Positions 1-6,036 of a stretch of DNA of 8,322 bases are shown here, piece after piece; position 1 is the stretch's first letter, and each line of letters starts with the position of its first letter. Below the pieces are notes generated by a model. It made no database searches, was not told where the DNA came from, and was given only the letters and a program-made list of their open reading frames with translations. Origin of the DNA: Pseudomonadota bacterium (GTDB taxonomy: Bacteria; Desulfobacterota; Syntrophia; Syntrophales; JADFWA01); NCBI GenBank assembly GCA_030610915.1, contig JAUWQS010000056.1:1-8322 (forward strand), read 5' to 3'. Made by a program: the position numbers and the translations under genes.

Positions 1-1282
1 GGGCATCCTCAACTGAGCTGCCGTACTGATACATTATCTGGGCCCAGCCGGTGATCCCGGGCTTTACTGAGTGACGCTGGGAATAGTAAGGTATCTCCTT
101 TTTTAACTCCTCCACAAATTCAGGTCTTTCAGGCCGGGGACCAACAAAACTCATATCTCCCTTTAAGACATTGATCATTTGAGGGATTTCATCGATACGT
201 AGTTTTCGAATGATCTTTCCCACCCGGGTAACCCGCGGATCGTCTTTCTCCGCCCAGACCGGGCCCTCCTCGCCTTCCGCATCCTGGATCATGGAGCGAA
301 ACTTCAGTACATAAAATATCTTATCGTTCTCTCCAACGCGTTCCTGCCTGAAAAATACGGGTCCGGGAGAATCGAGCCGGATCGCAATAGTGGTAATTAT
401 CAGCAGAGGAGAGGTTAATAACAACCCGACCGTCGAGATCATGATGCCGGTTATCCTTTTTATTGTCTTTTTAAGCCTGGATTTTTTAAAACCCTCTGAA
501 AATATCAACCAACTTGGGTTGATACTATCCACCAGTATCTTTCCTGTAATCCTTTCGTAAAATAGGACACCTTCTTCTACCTCTACACCCTTCATCTTAC
601 ATTCCAGAAGGGCATCAGCAGGGAAAATTCCCCTCCTTTCGTTGAGGGCGACAATCACATCATCGACTTCGCTTTCCCTGACCACATCCAATATCTGACT
701 GTAGTTTCCTACTACACGGGGGTTAACAACACTCTCTCCCATCATCTCCGGATCGTTGCTGATGAAACCCACTGCCTGAAATCCCGAATCCTTTTTCGAT
801 ATAATCTCTTCGGTCAGCTTTCTGGCAATGTCACCTGTCCCCACAATTAATACCTTCCGGTCAAAGCTCCTGGTCCTGAGGATCCAATTATAGATCAGTC
901 TCCAGGAAACAATGAACCCGATTAACAAAAAGAGATTGACAAGAAAGATTCCCCTTCCAAGAATAATGAGGGGAAAGAAAAAATAGATGACGGCCAGTAT
1001 GATATAGGCTGATCCTGCCGCCTGCAGCAGCCTGATCCCCAGCTCCATGTTGCTGTTCGTAACCTTGAAATCATAGAGTTCATTATAATAAAGACAGATC
1101 TGGCAAATCATGGTTACCAGCAGGGCCTTGGGTATAATCAGTTCATAAGTAAGTAATCTGCCGATATCACCACCAAACCTCAAAAAAGCGGCAACGACTA
1201 CCGAGGCAAAAATGATAAAACCCTCAATAAGGAAAAAGGCGATGTTTCTGAAAGGATAATACCGGTTAAAGATGCGCAGCAT
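1..1282 (-). CDS. Polyprenyl-phosphate sugar transferase, XrtA/PEP-CTERM exopolysaccharide type (partial)
   Basis: This is a priming glycosyltransferase of exopolysaccharide synthesis. It should move a sugar-1-phosphate from a nucleotide sugar onto undecaprenyl phosphate at the inner membrane. Translating the minus strand from ATG at 1282 gives 427 residues, open to the left edge; family members run roughly 40 residues further. The N-terminal part (about 10-130) has several hydrophobic membrane segments. A Rossmann-like motif VGTGD lies at 147-151, as in the CoA-binding-like domain of the family. Another membrane segment (about 275-295) precedes the C-terminal bacterial sugar transferase domain, which shows FRQERVG, KFRSM (about 325-330), LRIDEIPQMINVLKGDMS with the acidic DE pair (about 360), VGPRPERPE and KPGITGWAQ. 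The layout resembles TIGR03013 rather than short PglC-like enzymes. The start is supported by AAGG seven bases upstream. The gene lies downstream of the kinase in the same direction and is separated from it by an inserted element. The subfamily and the sugar are inferred. Confidence 0.93.
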   Translation of the reverse strand, partial: MLRIFNRYYPFRNIAFFLIEGFIIFASVVVAAFLRFGGDIGRLLTYELIIPKALLVTMICQICLYYNELYDFKVTNSNMELGIRLLQAAGSAYIILAVIYFFFPLIILGRGIFLVNLFLLIGFIVSWRLIYNWILRTRSFDRKVLIVGTGDIARKLTEEIISKKDSGFQAVGFISNDPEMMGESVVNPRVVGNYSQILDVVRESEVDDVIVALNERRGIFPADALLECKMKGVEVEEGVLFYERITGKILVDSINPSWLIFSEGFKKSRLKKTIKRITGIMISTVGLLLTSPLLIITTIAIRLDSPGPVFFRQERVGENDKIFYVLKFRSMIQDAEGEEGPVWAEKDDPRVTRVGKIIRKLRIDEIPQMINVLKGDMSFVGPRPERPEFVEELKKEIPYYSQRHSVKPGITGWAQIMYQYGSSVEDA

Positions 1283-1297
1283 GAGGTTACCTTATTT

Positions 1298-1325
1298 GTA
1301 TCCATTCACCGCAGAGAACGCAGAG
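1298..1325 (+). repeat. Left terminal inverted repeat of the GxxExxY element
   Basis: This 28-bp end matches the complement of 1737-1764 at 26 of 28 positions. Inside it, and for nine bases beyond, runs a 9-bp period (CGCAGAGAA, CGCAGAGCT, CGCAGAGAA). The outer 14 bases resemble the ends of the elements at 5787 and 6421. Confidence 0.85.
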
Positions 1326-1337
1326 CTCGCAGAGAAA

Positions 1338-1727
1338 CTATTCTTGTAAGCCAAGAACTAACCTGCGTACTCCATTTTTAAGCGCTTTGACATTAAAATT
1401 GATCAAAAGCCCCACCTTACAGCCAGACAACTTTAGATAAGACAGAAGTTGAGCTTCGTGTATCGGCGATAGCTTCTCTACTGTCTTAAGTTCGATTATT
1501 ACCTTTCCTTCTACCACCAGATCGATGCGATAACCACAGTCTACCTTTACGCCTCGATATTTTACGGGCAGAGCCTTCTGTCGTTCCACTGCCAACCCTT
1601 GCTCAGCCAGTTCATACGCTAAACATGCTTCATAGGCTGATTCCAGCAGACCGGGACCGAGCTCCCGATGGACTGCTATTGCTGCTCCGATGACCGCTTC
1701 TGTAATCCTGTTTAATTGTTTTGTCAT
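1338..1727 (-). CDS. GxxExxY family protein (PDDEXK-like nuclease fold)
   Basis: This 129-residue protein has the namesake motif GLLESAY (G-x-x-E-x-x-Y, about residues 26-32), a length usual for the family (TIGR04256). It then shows a PDDEXK-like core: YRIDLVVEGKVIIELKTV (about 66-83) supplies an acidic residue and an E-x-K, followed by HEAQLLSYLKL and the conserved tail VGLLINFNV. The fold predicts metal-dependent nucleic-acid binding or cleavage, but to my knowledge no function is established for the family. No good Shine-Dalgarno sequence precedes the ATG; the repeat unit CGCAGAG abuts it, and the reading frame is open back to a TAA formed inside the terminal GTAACC. It lies wholly within an inverted-repeat-bounded unit, in the same direction as the flanking exopolysaccharide genes, so it may be read through from the kinase promoter. 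It looks like element cargo, not a polysaccharide enzyme. Confidence 0.92.
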   Translation of the reverse strand: MTKQLNRITEAVIGAAIAVHRELGPGLLESAYEACLAYELAEQGLAVERQKALPVKYRGVKVDCGYRIDLVVEGKVIIELKTVEKLSPIHEAQLLSYLKLSGCKVGLLINFNVKALKNGVRRLVLGLQE

Positions 1728-1736
1728 CTCTGCGTT

Positions 1737-1764
1737 CTCTGTGTTCTCTGCGGTGAATGGTTAC
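1737..1764 (-). repeat. Right terminal inverted repeat of the GxxExxY element
   Basis: Read on the minus strand this begins GTAACCATTCACCGCAGAG and continues as three 9-bp units (CGCAGAGAA, CACAGAGAA, CGCAGAG) that run into the start codon of the GxxExxY gene. It is the inverted partner of 1298-1325. The repeat begins two bases after the kinase stop codon. Confidence 0.85.
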
Positions 1765-1766
1765 AC

Positions 1767-2579
1767 TTACTTCTTCTTTTCCTTGCCATAGTAGCTATAA
1801 TAACGATAATAACCGTAGTGATAACCAGTGGTTCGGAAATCAACGTCATTGAAGACAACACCCAGAATCTTTTCCTTGTCCAGACCCAAAAGTGATCTCT
1901 TAATCACCTCACGGGGAGTCTTCCCTGCTTTTACAACAAGAATAATCCCATCTACCTGCCGGGACAGAATATCAGGCTCGGATGTACCCATCGCGGGAGT
2001 AGAGTCGATAATAATATACCTGTCTTCATACCTTGATCTTGCCTCCTCGATCAGATTTCGCATCTTGTCTGAAAAGAAGAGTTCCGAGGCCTTATCCGAA
2101 ACCGGCCCTGCCGGCAGGAAGGTAAGCTTCGGGATAGCGGTCTTGATCAGAAGGTCAGAAAGTTCTATATTGTCTGTAAGGTAATCGGAAAGACCGGACC
2201 CGGGATTTAGTCCCAGGCATTTATGAAGGCCGGGTCTTCTAAGATCAGCATCTATCAAAAGGACATGTTCATCAACTCCCCTGGCAAGCGATATTGCAAG
2301 GTTTACCGCGGTAACAGTCTTGCCTTCGCCGGGCACTGAGCTGGTTATCAGAATACACCTGGGTGGATTGCTGTTTGAGTGTTCCAGAATGCTGGTCCTC
2401 AGTTTTCGGAACTGTTCGGCGGCAGAGGATCCAGGATCTAAAAGCGCAACCAGGCGCTGGTCGATGGAAGATTCCTCAGGGGAATGCTCTTCCACCTCCA
2501 CCGAATGTTCTTCATGGCTAATCCCCCCTCCCATCTTCTCTCTTTCGGCCTTCTTTAACGCCTGATGAACTCTACTCAT
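1767..2579 (-). CDS. Cytoplasmic bacterial tyrosine autokinase of exopolysaccharide export (CpsD/CapB-like, XrtA-associated type)
   Basis: This 270-residue BY-kinase would control exopolysaccharide polymerisation and export through cycles of autophosphorylation. It begins MSRVHQALKKAEREK, the charged N-terminal helix typical of the XrtA-associated kinases (TIGR03018). Walker A is SVPGEGKT (81-88, lysine 87), Walker A' is VLLIDAD (106-112) with the following LRRP, and Walker B is YIIIDSTP (188-195). The C-terminus is a tyrosine cluster with eight tyrosines between 253 and 264, the expected phosphorylation sites, followed by a basic KEKKK tail. There is no fused Wzz membrane domain, so it should work with a separate chain-length protein. 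None is encoded directly upstream, where the divergent region starts, so this gene appears to head its transcript. The ATG at 2579 has AAAGGGG about seven bases upstream. The stop codon overlaps the presumed target duplication of the inserted GxxExxY element. Confidence 0.94.
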   Translation of the reverse strand: MSRVHQALKKAEREKMGGGISHEEHSVEVEEHSPEESSIDQRLVALLDPGSSAAEQFRKLRTSILEHSNSNPPRCILITSSVPGEGKTVTAVNLAISLARGVDEHVLLIDADLRRPGLHKCLGLNPGSGLSDYLTDNIELSDLLIKTAIPKLTFLPAGPVSDKASELFFSDKMRNLIEEARSRYEDRYIIIDSTPAMGTSEPDILSRQVDGIILVVKAGKTPREVIKRSLLGLDKEKILGVVFNDVDFRTTGYHYGYYRYYSYYGKEKKK

Positions 2580-2667
2580 AATGTACCCCTTTCTATCTTT
2601 GTGATAGTCCAGCTATTTTTTTGACAGGATAAACAGGATTGATGCATTCGTAAAAAGTCCCAAAAAC

Positions 2668-2737
2668 GTCATGCCGGACTTGATCCGGCATCCAGAACAT
2701 ATTGAAATTACTGGATTCCGGCTTTCGCCGGAATGAC
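2668..2737. repeat. Pair of inverted REP-like hairpins (BIME-like)
   Basis: Two copies of one hairpin unit face each other. The first (2668-2695) starts GTCATGCCGGA, turns through CTTGA and ends TCCGGCATCCAG. The second (2711-2737), read on the minus strand, starts GTCATTCCGGC and ends GCCGGAATCCAG. Each folds on itself with eight-base stems (2671-2691 and 2715-2734). The outer GTCAT and ATCCAG are shared. Such pairs resemble REP/BIME sequences, which can stabilise or end transcripts. Confidence 0.75.
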
Positions 2738-2799
2738 GAAAAATGGTATTCTTCGACTTCCAAGTAACTTACGCGAAATCGCACTCAAAAAGTCACTTC

Positions 2800-2818
2800 G
2801 TCGGGCGAGACGCCCGAC
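2800..2818. repeat. REP-like hairpin, GTCGGGCG/CGCCCGAC
   Basis: A perfect eight-base stem encloses a three-base loop (AGA). A degenerate copy of its right half occurs near 3082-3098, just before the DUF1329-like gene. There is no trailing T run, so it is not a standard intrinsic terminator. Confidence 0.7.
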
Positions 2819-2893
2819 CTACTACGTGGGGGCAGAAGAACATTGCATCCTGCACCACACAGGGTAGGCGTCTTCGCACCCAGGGGATAGTAG

Positions 2894-2912
2894 GACAGGC
2901 GTCCCGCCTGTC
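2894..2912. repeat. REP-like hairpin, GACAGGCG/CGCCTGTC
   Basis: A perfect eight-base stem encloses the loop TCC. Its sequence differs from the hairpins at 2668-2737 and 2800-2818, so at least three REP-like families lie within 250 bases. Confidence 0.7.
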
Positions 2913-3117
2913 TATCGACTGTCTATAAAAATGAATGCAACCTGGCATTAAAATCAAGTTACTTCCTATTATAATGCCGACGTGTTGGCATAGCGGAGCT
3001 TTTTACGAATGCGTCAATACTTGGCAACTGTTAAAAGTGATTTACGACATTCTCTCACGGTGAGGGAAATGACTCTGCTGAGCGAGATACCCGACCTGTC
3101 ACGGAGGTAGGACAAAG

Positions 3118-4212
3118 ATGATAAAAAATAGAAGACAAAAGTACGTGACTATTCTGTGGGCTGCAATAATTTGCCTGTTTATCTTTTTTGTTCCGGATAT
3201 CTCTCATTGTGGCCAGTGGGTAAATCCCAAAGATCTCATCAAAGATCCTGTGCTAGCCCGGCTTCAGCAGGGAAGAACAGAGCTGACTAATCGTGAAGAG
3301 AAAGAAATAAGGCGGTATGGATATACTGGGTTGGAGTTGATAACATATGTAGATATCAACACACGTCCTGATAGATGCTGGGACAGATTTGAACGCGCAG
3401 TGATCGTAACCGCCGGTGGACACATTAATGTCTATGAGTGGTTATCCAAAGAGAAGTATTGTTACAAAGATCCGGCAAGCCTCTTAACGCTCGATGATAT
3501 CAAGCCGGGTGATATCATGGCAAAAACTGCCGGCATCTACCTGTCACCACCGGGAAGGAGGTACACAGGGTGGTTGTACTATATTTATCTTACCTCTGAG
3601 GAGAAGCATATTAAGGACAAAGAGGGTTGGCAGTGGATACATAATTTGAGAAGATATCGCCGATGTCCTACAACTACAAAAGACCACCACTGGCTTGGCT
3701 CTGTGCTTTGTTATGACGAAGTTTTTCTGCTGCGGCGGCCCTGGGAGGAAGATCATACGATTATGGGAGAGGATATCTATAATGGCAATGAGTGTCTTGT
3801 CGTGGAAAGCAGGAATCGTATCGATCCCGATTATTACCTGAGTAAGAGAATAACCTGGATAGAGAAGAAGAATTTTTTAGATCTTCATGAGGAACAATTC
3901 GATAAAAAAGGAAGGCGCGCGCTGATAATGGATAAATTGTGGGTGCAGACAAAGCCACTAAACTATTGGGTTCGAGCCCAATGGAACTGTGCAGATCTCG
4001 TCACCAAGAGGAGGATTGTCATCAGGAGCTATGACTGGAGGTTTGAACAACGATTTGACGACGGAGAGTTCTTACCGGCAACAATGGGAAAAGAGTACTT
4101 CTGGAGGAAGGCGAGGGACCTGCCGCCTGTAAAACATATCTCCGATCTGCCTCCGGAACCTCAGATCAGATGGGAGTTCTGGAATAAATTGAAGGCGGGG
4201 GAACAGCAATGA
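3118..4212 (+). CDS. Exported DUF1329-like protein (LolA/LolB-like fold expected)
   Basis: This 364-residue protein has a basic N-terminus and one hydrophobic stretch (about 9-26) acting as a signal for export; SHCGQW at 29-34 may hold the cleavage region but is not a canonical lipobox. The mature part has features I associate with DUF1329: a tryptophan/arginine-rich strand WQWIHNLRRYRRCP (171-184), a central acidic patch EDHTIMGEDIYNG (211-223), and a strand pair SKRITWIEKKNFLDLHEEQFDKKG (232-255), as in lipoprotein-sorting-like folds. The family assignment also rests on the next gene, a DUF1302-like barrel, its usual operon partner. It is shorter than many DUF1329 proteins (about 450 residues). 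The start is well supported by GGAGGT nine bases upstream. A periplasmic role in moving a hydrophobic molecule or a lipid-linked product to the outer membrane is inferred, not shown. Confidence 0.75.
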   Translation: MIKNRRQKYVTILWAAIICLFIFFVPDISHCGQWVNPKDLIKDPVLARLQQGRTELTNREEKEIRRYGYTGLELITYVDINTRPDRCWDRFERAVIVTAGGHINVYEWLSKEKYCYKDPASLLTLDDIKPGDIMAKTAGIYLSPPGRRYTGWLYYIYLTSEEKHIKDKEGWQWIHNLRRYRRCPTTTKDHHWLGSVLCYDEVFLLRRPWEEDHTIMGEDIYNGNECLVVESRNRIDPDYYLSKRITWIEKKNFLDLHEEQFDKKGRRALIMDKLWVQTKPLNYWVRAQWNCADLVTKRRIVIRSYDWRFEQRFDDGEFLPATMGKEYFWRKARDLPPVKHISDLPPEPQIRWEFWNKLKAGEQQ

Positions 4213-5672
4213 AAATTTACCGTTCATTATCGTGTCTTGAGGCATTTTTACTTTTTAAAATAGTAATCTTATTTTTCTTTGTCGCAAGCGTGGAAGCCAT
4301 TGAGATAAGCAGTTTCGATCCTGTCGGCAGGGTTTGCGACTATGTTGAGGAGTCTGTGCCAAAACTGGAGATCAGGGGTTTTTTAAAGAACAAAACGGAT
4401 ATTGATCTCCATGGCAAGAGCAGTGATATCGGCAAGGGGCACCGGGTCAAGGATTGGGACTTTCAGATGATCGAGTGGAATGCGGAATTTGAATTCCGCT
4501 ACAGGATTTCGGATCACCTGGAGGTCATAAACGTGGACCACCTCCTTTATGACGCCCTGTATGATTGGGACAGAGATGCACATTTCCCCCGGCGCGTGGA
4601 AAAAGAGTTAGAGGATTACGATTCCTTTAAAGAAATTATGCGTGAATTGCACCTGAACCTTGTCTATGACAAGTGGTTTATGAAACTGGGAAAGCAGCAG
4701 GTGGTATGGGGCAAGATGGATGGGAAATGTATAGACATCATCAATCCTGAGGATGCAAGGGAATCGGTAAATGGAGGTCAGGACGATTATGAATGGAGGA
4801 GGATACCTACGTGGATGGCCAATACCACCTATTTCTGGTCGGATCACTATCTCCAGTTTATCTGGATTCCTGATTTTGAGCCCTCAATAAGCCCACAGAG
4901 AGATTCTGTCTGGTGGTATCCCGCTATACCATCCTCTTCTTCCTGCTCCATAAAGAAGAGTGATAAACCATCATCAACATCCCTGAAAGATCATGAGTTT
5001 GCAGTAAGATTTAATATGGTGAAAAACGGCTGGGACACCAGCCTCATATACTTTTATACGTGGGACGATTATCCCACCACCTTTGGCAGGAGAAGGGTCA
5101 ACCCCATTACAGGAAATCCGGAGGTTTATAAAGAGCTCAAACATACGCGTCTCCATCAATTCGGGGCGAATGTGGATAAGGGGAACTGGTTTTTAGGGCG
5201 CAACTGGATATGGCGGATGGAATTTTTATACACCCTCAACGATTATGTAAGCGCAAAGGAGTCTTCTTTGTCAGACGGGGTAGCCAAGAGGGACAACTTA
5301 AAGAGTATCTCCTCCCTGGAAACCAACTGGTGGCATGGAAAAATAAATACCCTCTTTCAGTATGGCTGGAAGTATCAGTTCGGCTATGATGATCGTTTCA
5401 GATGTCTTGGAAACAAGATGAAGAGATTAGACCAAACAGTCATCCTGTCCATATCAAAGAAATGGTATAGTAACAGATTGAAGCTTGCAACCGCATTCTA
5501 TTACAGGCCCGACGAGGGAAGCTGGAAGTTTAGAGATACCCTCTCCTGGGTATTTTCCGATTATATCACAGCGCAGGTCCGTTATACCGGCTTTACCGGA
5601 CCGTCCGATGACATCTATGGCATGTATGATAAGTGGGACAACATAGGATTTGAAGTAAAGTACAGCTTTTGA
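4209..5672 (+). CDS. DUF1302-like outer-membrane beta-barrel protein
   Basis: This 487-residue protein starts with a signal peptide (hydrophobic 11-27, probable cleavage after SVEA at 27-30). The rest is rich in alternating aromatic and polar residues and charged turns, as in beta-barrels, and ends in an aromatic strand GFEVKYSF with C-terminal phenylalanine, the usual signal for barrel assembly. The diagnostic stretch is LGKQQVVWGKMDGKCIDIINPEDARE (160-185), close to the GRQQVVWG...D.INP.D pattern of DUF1302. LEIRGFLKN (53-61) is the expected first strand. Many family members exceed 550 residues, so this is a compact version, though it seems intact. Its ATG overlaps the TGA of the preceding gene in ATGA, implying translational coupling. 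The two probably act together at the outer membrane; substrate unknown. No terminator is evident after it. Confidence 0.85.
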   Translation: MKIYRSLSCLEAFLLFKIVILFFFVASVEAIEISSFDPVGRVCDYVEESVPKLEIRGFLKNKTDIDLHGKSSDIGKGHRVKDWDFQMIEWNAEFEFRYRISDHLEVINVDHLLYDALYDWDRDAHFPRRVEKELEDYDSFKEIMRELHLNLVYDKWFMKLGKQQVVWGKMDGKCIDIINPEDARESVNGGQDDYEWRRIPTWMANTTYFWSDHYLQFIWIPDFEPSISPQRDSVWWYPAIPSSSSCSIKKSDKPSSTSLKDHEFAVRFNMVKNGWDTSLIYFYTWDDYPTTFGRRRVNPITGNPEVYKELKHTRLHQFGANVDKGNWFLGRNWIWRMEFLYTLNDYVSAKESSLSDGVAKRDNLKSISSLETNWWHGKINTLFQYGWKYQFGYDDRFRCLGNKMKRLDQTVILSISKKWYSNRLKLATAFYYRPDEGSWKFRDTLSWVFSDYITAQVRYTGFTGPSDDIYGMYDKWDNIGFEVKYSF

Positions 5673-5684
5673 CCAATGTAAAAC

Positions 5685-5720
5685 GTAACTACTCAGGCAG
5701 CCACCAAGGCACCAAGACAC
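5685..5720 (+). repeat. Solitary element end: GTAACTACTCAGG followed by a CACCAAG repeat
   Basis: GTAACTACTCAGG (5685-5697) leads into CACCAAGGCACCAAGACAC (5702-5720), short near-tandem units built like the CGCAGAG units at the ends of the GxxExxY element. It also opens with GTAA. No inverted partner is present in the window, so it is either the remnant of a deleted element or a coincidence. Confidence 0.4.
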
Positions 5721-5780
5721 AGTGGTTAGTGATCAGTGAGCAGTATTACAAGTGGTTAGTGGTTAGTGGTCAGTATTAGA
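5721..5780 (+). repeat. Two tandem 30-bp direct repeats
   Basis: Copy 1 (5721-5750) and copy 2 (5751-5780) both start AGTGGTTAGT and end CAGTATTA followed by CA or GA. They match at 25 of 30 positions, the differences lying mostly in the middle ten bases. Both are built from a shorter GTGGTTAGTGATCAGT-like unit. Copy 2 also forms the left arm of the inverted repeat at 5752-6036. Confidence 0.85.
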
Positions 5781-5786
5781 AATTAG

Positions 5787-5990
5787 GTAACCGTTCACGG
5801 AGGTATAAAATGGCCGTAACAATGCGGTTTTTAAGCATAAAATGGATTAAATACGTTTCGACCCCAAAAGTTGCCAAATTTCGGGATTCCTTTAATATCA
5901 AGGGGTTGCAAGCTTCCAGTCTGATTTGCAGAATTTACTGGTTTCTCTAACTAGTTGAAAACTAAGCACTTGTGCCCCGTGAACTGTTAC
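5787..5990. mobile_element. 204-bp non-autonomous element with 14-bp terminal inverted repeats and a perfect 8-bp target duplication
   Basis: The left end is GTAACCGTTCACGG (5787-5800). The right end (5977-5990) read on the minus strand is GTAACAGTTCACGG, one mismatch in 14. GAAATTAG occurs immediately outside both ends (5779-5786 and 5991-5998), a perfect 8-bp target duplication. No transposase fits in 204 bases. The GTAA ends with an 8-bp duplication are typical of IS66-type transposition, and the ends match those at 6421-6500. The interior shares nothing evident with that element and contains a possible 46-codon frame. Confidence 0.85.
5810..5950 (+). CDS. Possible 46-residue small protein inside the 204-bp element
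   Basis: ATG at 5810 opens a 46-codon frame closed by TAA at 5948-5950. GGAGGT (5799-5804), overlapping the end of the inverted repeat, lies five bases upstream at ideal spacing. The product is basic, begins MAVTMRFLSIKW and ends in the hydrophobic ICRIYWFL; I recognise no family. A frame this short can occur by chance, and the only positive evidence is the ribosome binding site and confinement between the element ends. It may be a decayed remnant of a longer gene. Confidence 0.22.
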   Translation: MAVTMRFLSIKWIKYVSTPKVAKFRDSFNIKGLQASSLICRIYWFL

Positions 5991-6036
5991 GAAATTAGAA
6001 ATGTGGCCTCTGACCACTAACCACTGACCACTAACC

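Larger units (their letters stand above)
1298..1764 (-). mobile_element. 467-bp non-autonomous element carrying a GxxExxY gene, with terminal inverted repeats and an imperfect 8-bp target duplication
   Basis: The unit starts GTATCCATTCACCGCAGAG on the plus strand and ends with the complement of GTAACCATTCACCGCAGAG. Bases just outside are CCTTATTT on the left (1290-1297) and ACTTACTT on the right (1765-1772), matching at six of eight positions. The right copy contains the kinase stop codon; the left copy contains the AAGG ribosome binding site of the sugar transferase gene. Removing the unit and one duplication leaves stop and start codons about nine bases apart, as expected for an operon. Ends beginning GTAA (GTAT at the diverged left end) with 8-bp duplications fit IS66-family transposition. 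No transposase is present, so movement would have to be in trans. The two mismatches in the duplication suggest an old insertion, or leave some room for coincidence. Confidence 0.72.
2639..3017. mobile_element. 379-bp composite repeat unit bounded by 19-bp inverted repeats
   Basis: The left end TTGATGCATTCGTAAAAAG (2639-2657) and the complement of the right end (2999-3017), TTGACGCATTCGTAAAAAG, differ at one base. The interior holds several separate hairpin repeats (2668-2737, 2800-2818, 2894-2912) and a loose stem GGCATTA/TAATGCC (2944-2950 with 2972-2978). No direct duplication is visible at its edges and no protein is encoded. It may be a non-autonomous element that has collected REP-like sequences, or a platform into which they inserted. 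Its position may separate the two divergent promoters. Confidence 0.6.
2580..3117. other. Divergent intergenic region between the kinase and the DUF1329-like gene; repeat-filled, no gene
   Basis: These 538 bases must contain the promoters of both divergent transcripts, but I find no convincing -35/-10 pair. Small open frames here run through hairpin repeats and are not credible genes. A short motif with ACAGGAT and ACAGGATT units (2625-2640) precedes the 379-bp inverted-repeat unit. To its right, 3018-3117 has an imperfect hairpin (CTCTCAC/GTGAGGG, near 3052-3066), a degenerate copy of the CGAGACGCCCGACCT-type repeat (about 3082-3098), and the strong GGAGGT ribosome binding site of the next gene. 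Confidence 0.8.
5752..6036. repeat. Inverted repeat of GGTTAGTGGTCAG units, split by a later insertion
   Basis: The left arm (5752-5773) ends GTGGTTAGTGGTCAG. The right arm (6010-6036) is its complement, starting CTGACCACTAACCAC and continuing with a second copy of the unit. Removing the 204-bp element and one target duplication brings the arms to within about 30 bases, forming a long hairpin with an A/T-rich loop. The hairpin is therefore older than the insertion in its loop. Confidence 0.8.

Noticed and set aside
1828..2184. 118-codon open frame on the plus strand
   Set aside because: It lies antisense within the tyrosine kinase, whose motifs are intact; no ribosome binding site or family features.
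2593..2928. Two open frames of about 60 codons on opposite strands in the divergent region
   Set aside because: Both are translations of REP-like hairpins and inverted-repeat sequence, with no good start signal.
3099..3109. TCACGGAGGTA before the DUF1329-like gene, identical to the inner edge of the 204-bp element end at 5795-5805
   Set aside because: Only 11 bases, centred on a standard Shine-Dalgarno sequence, and no GTAACCG precedes it; probably coincidence.
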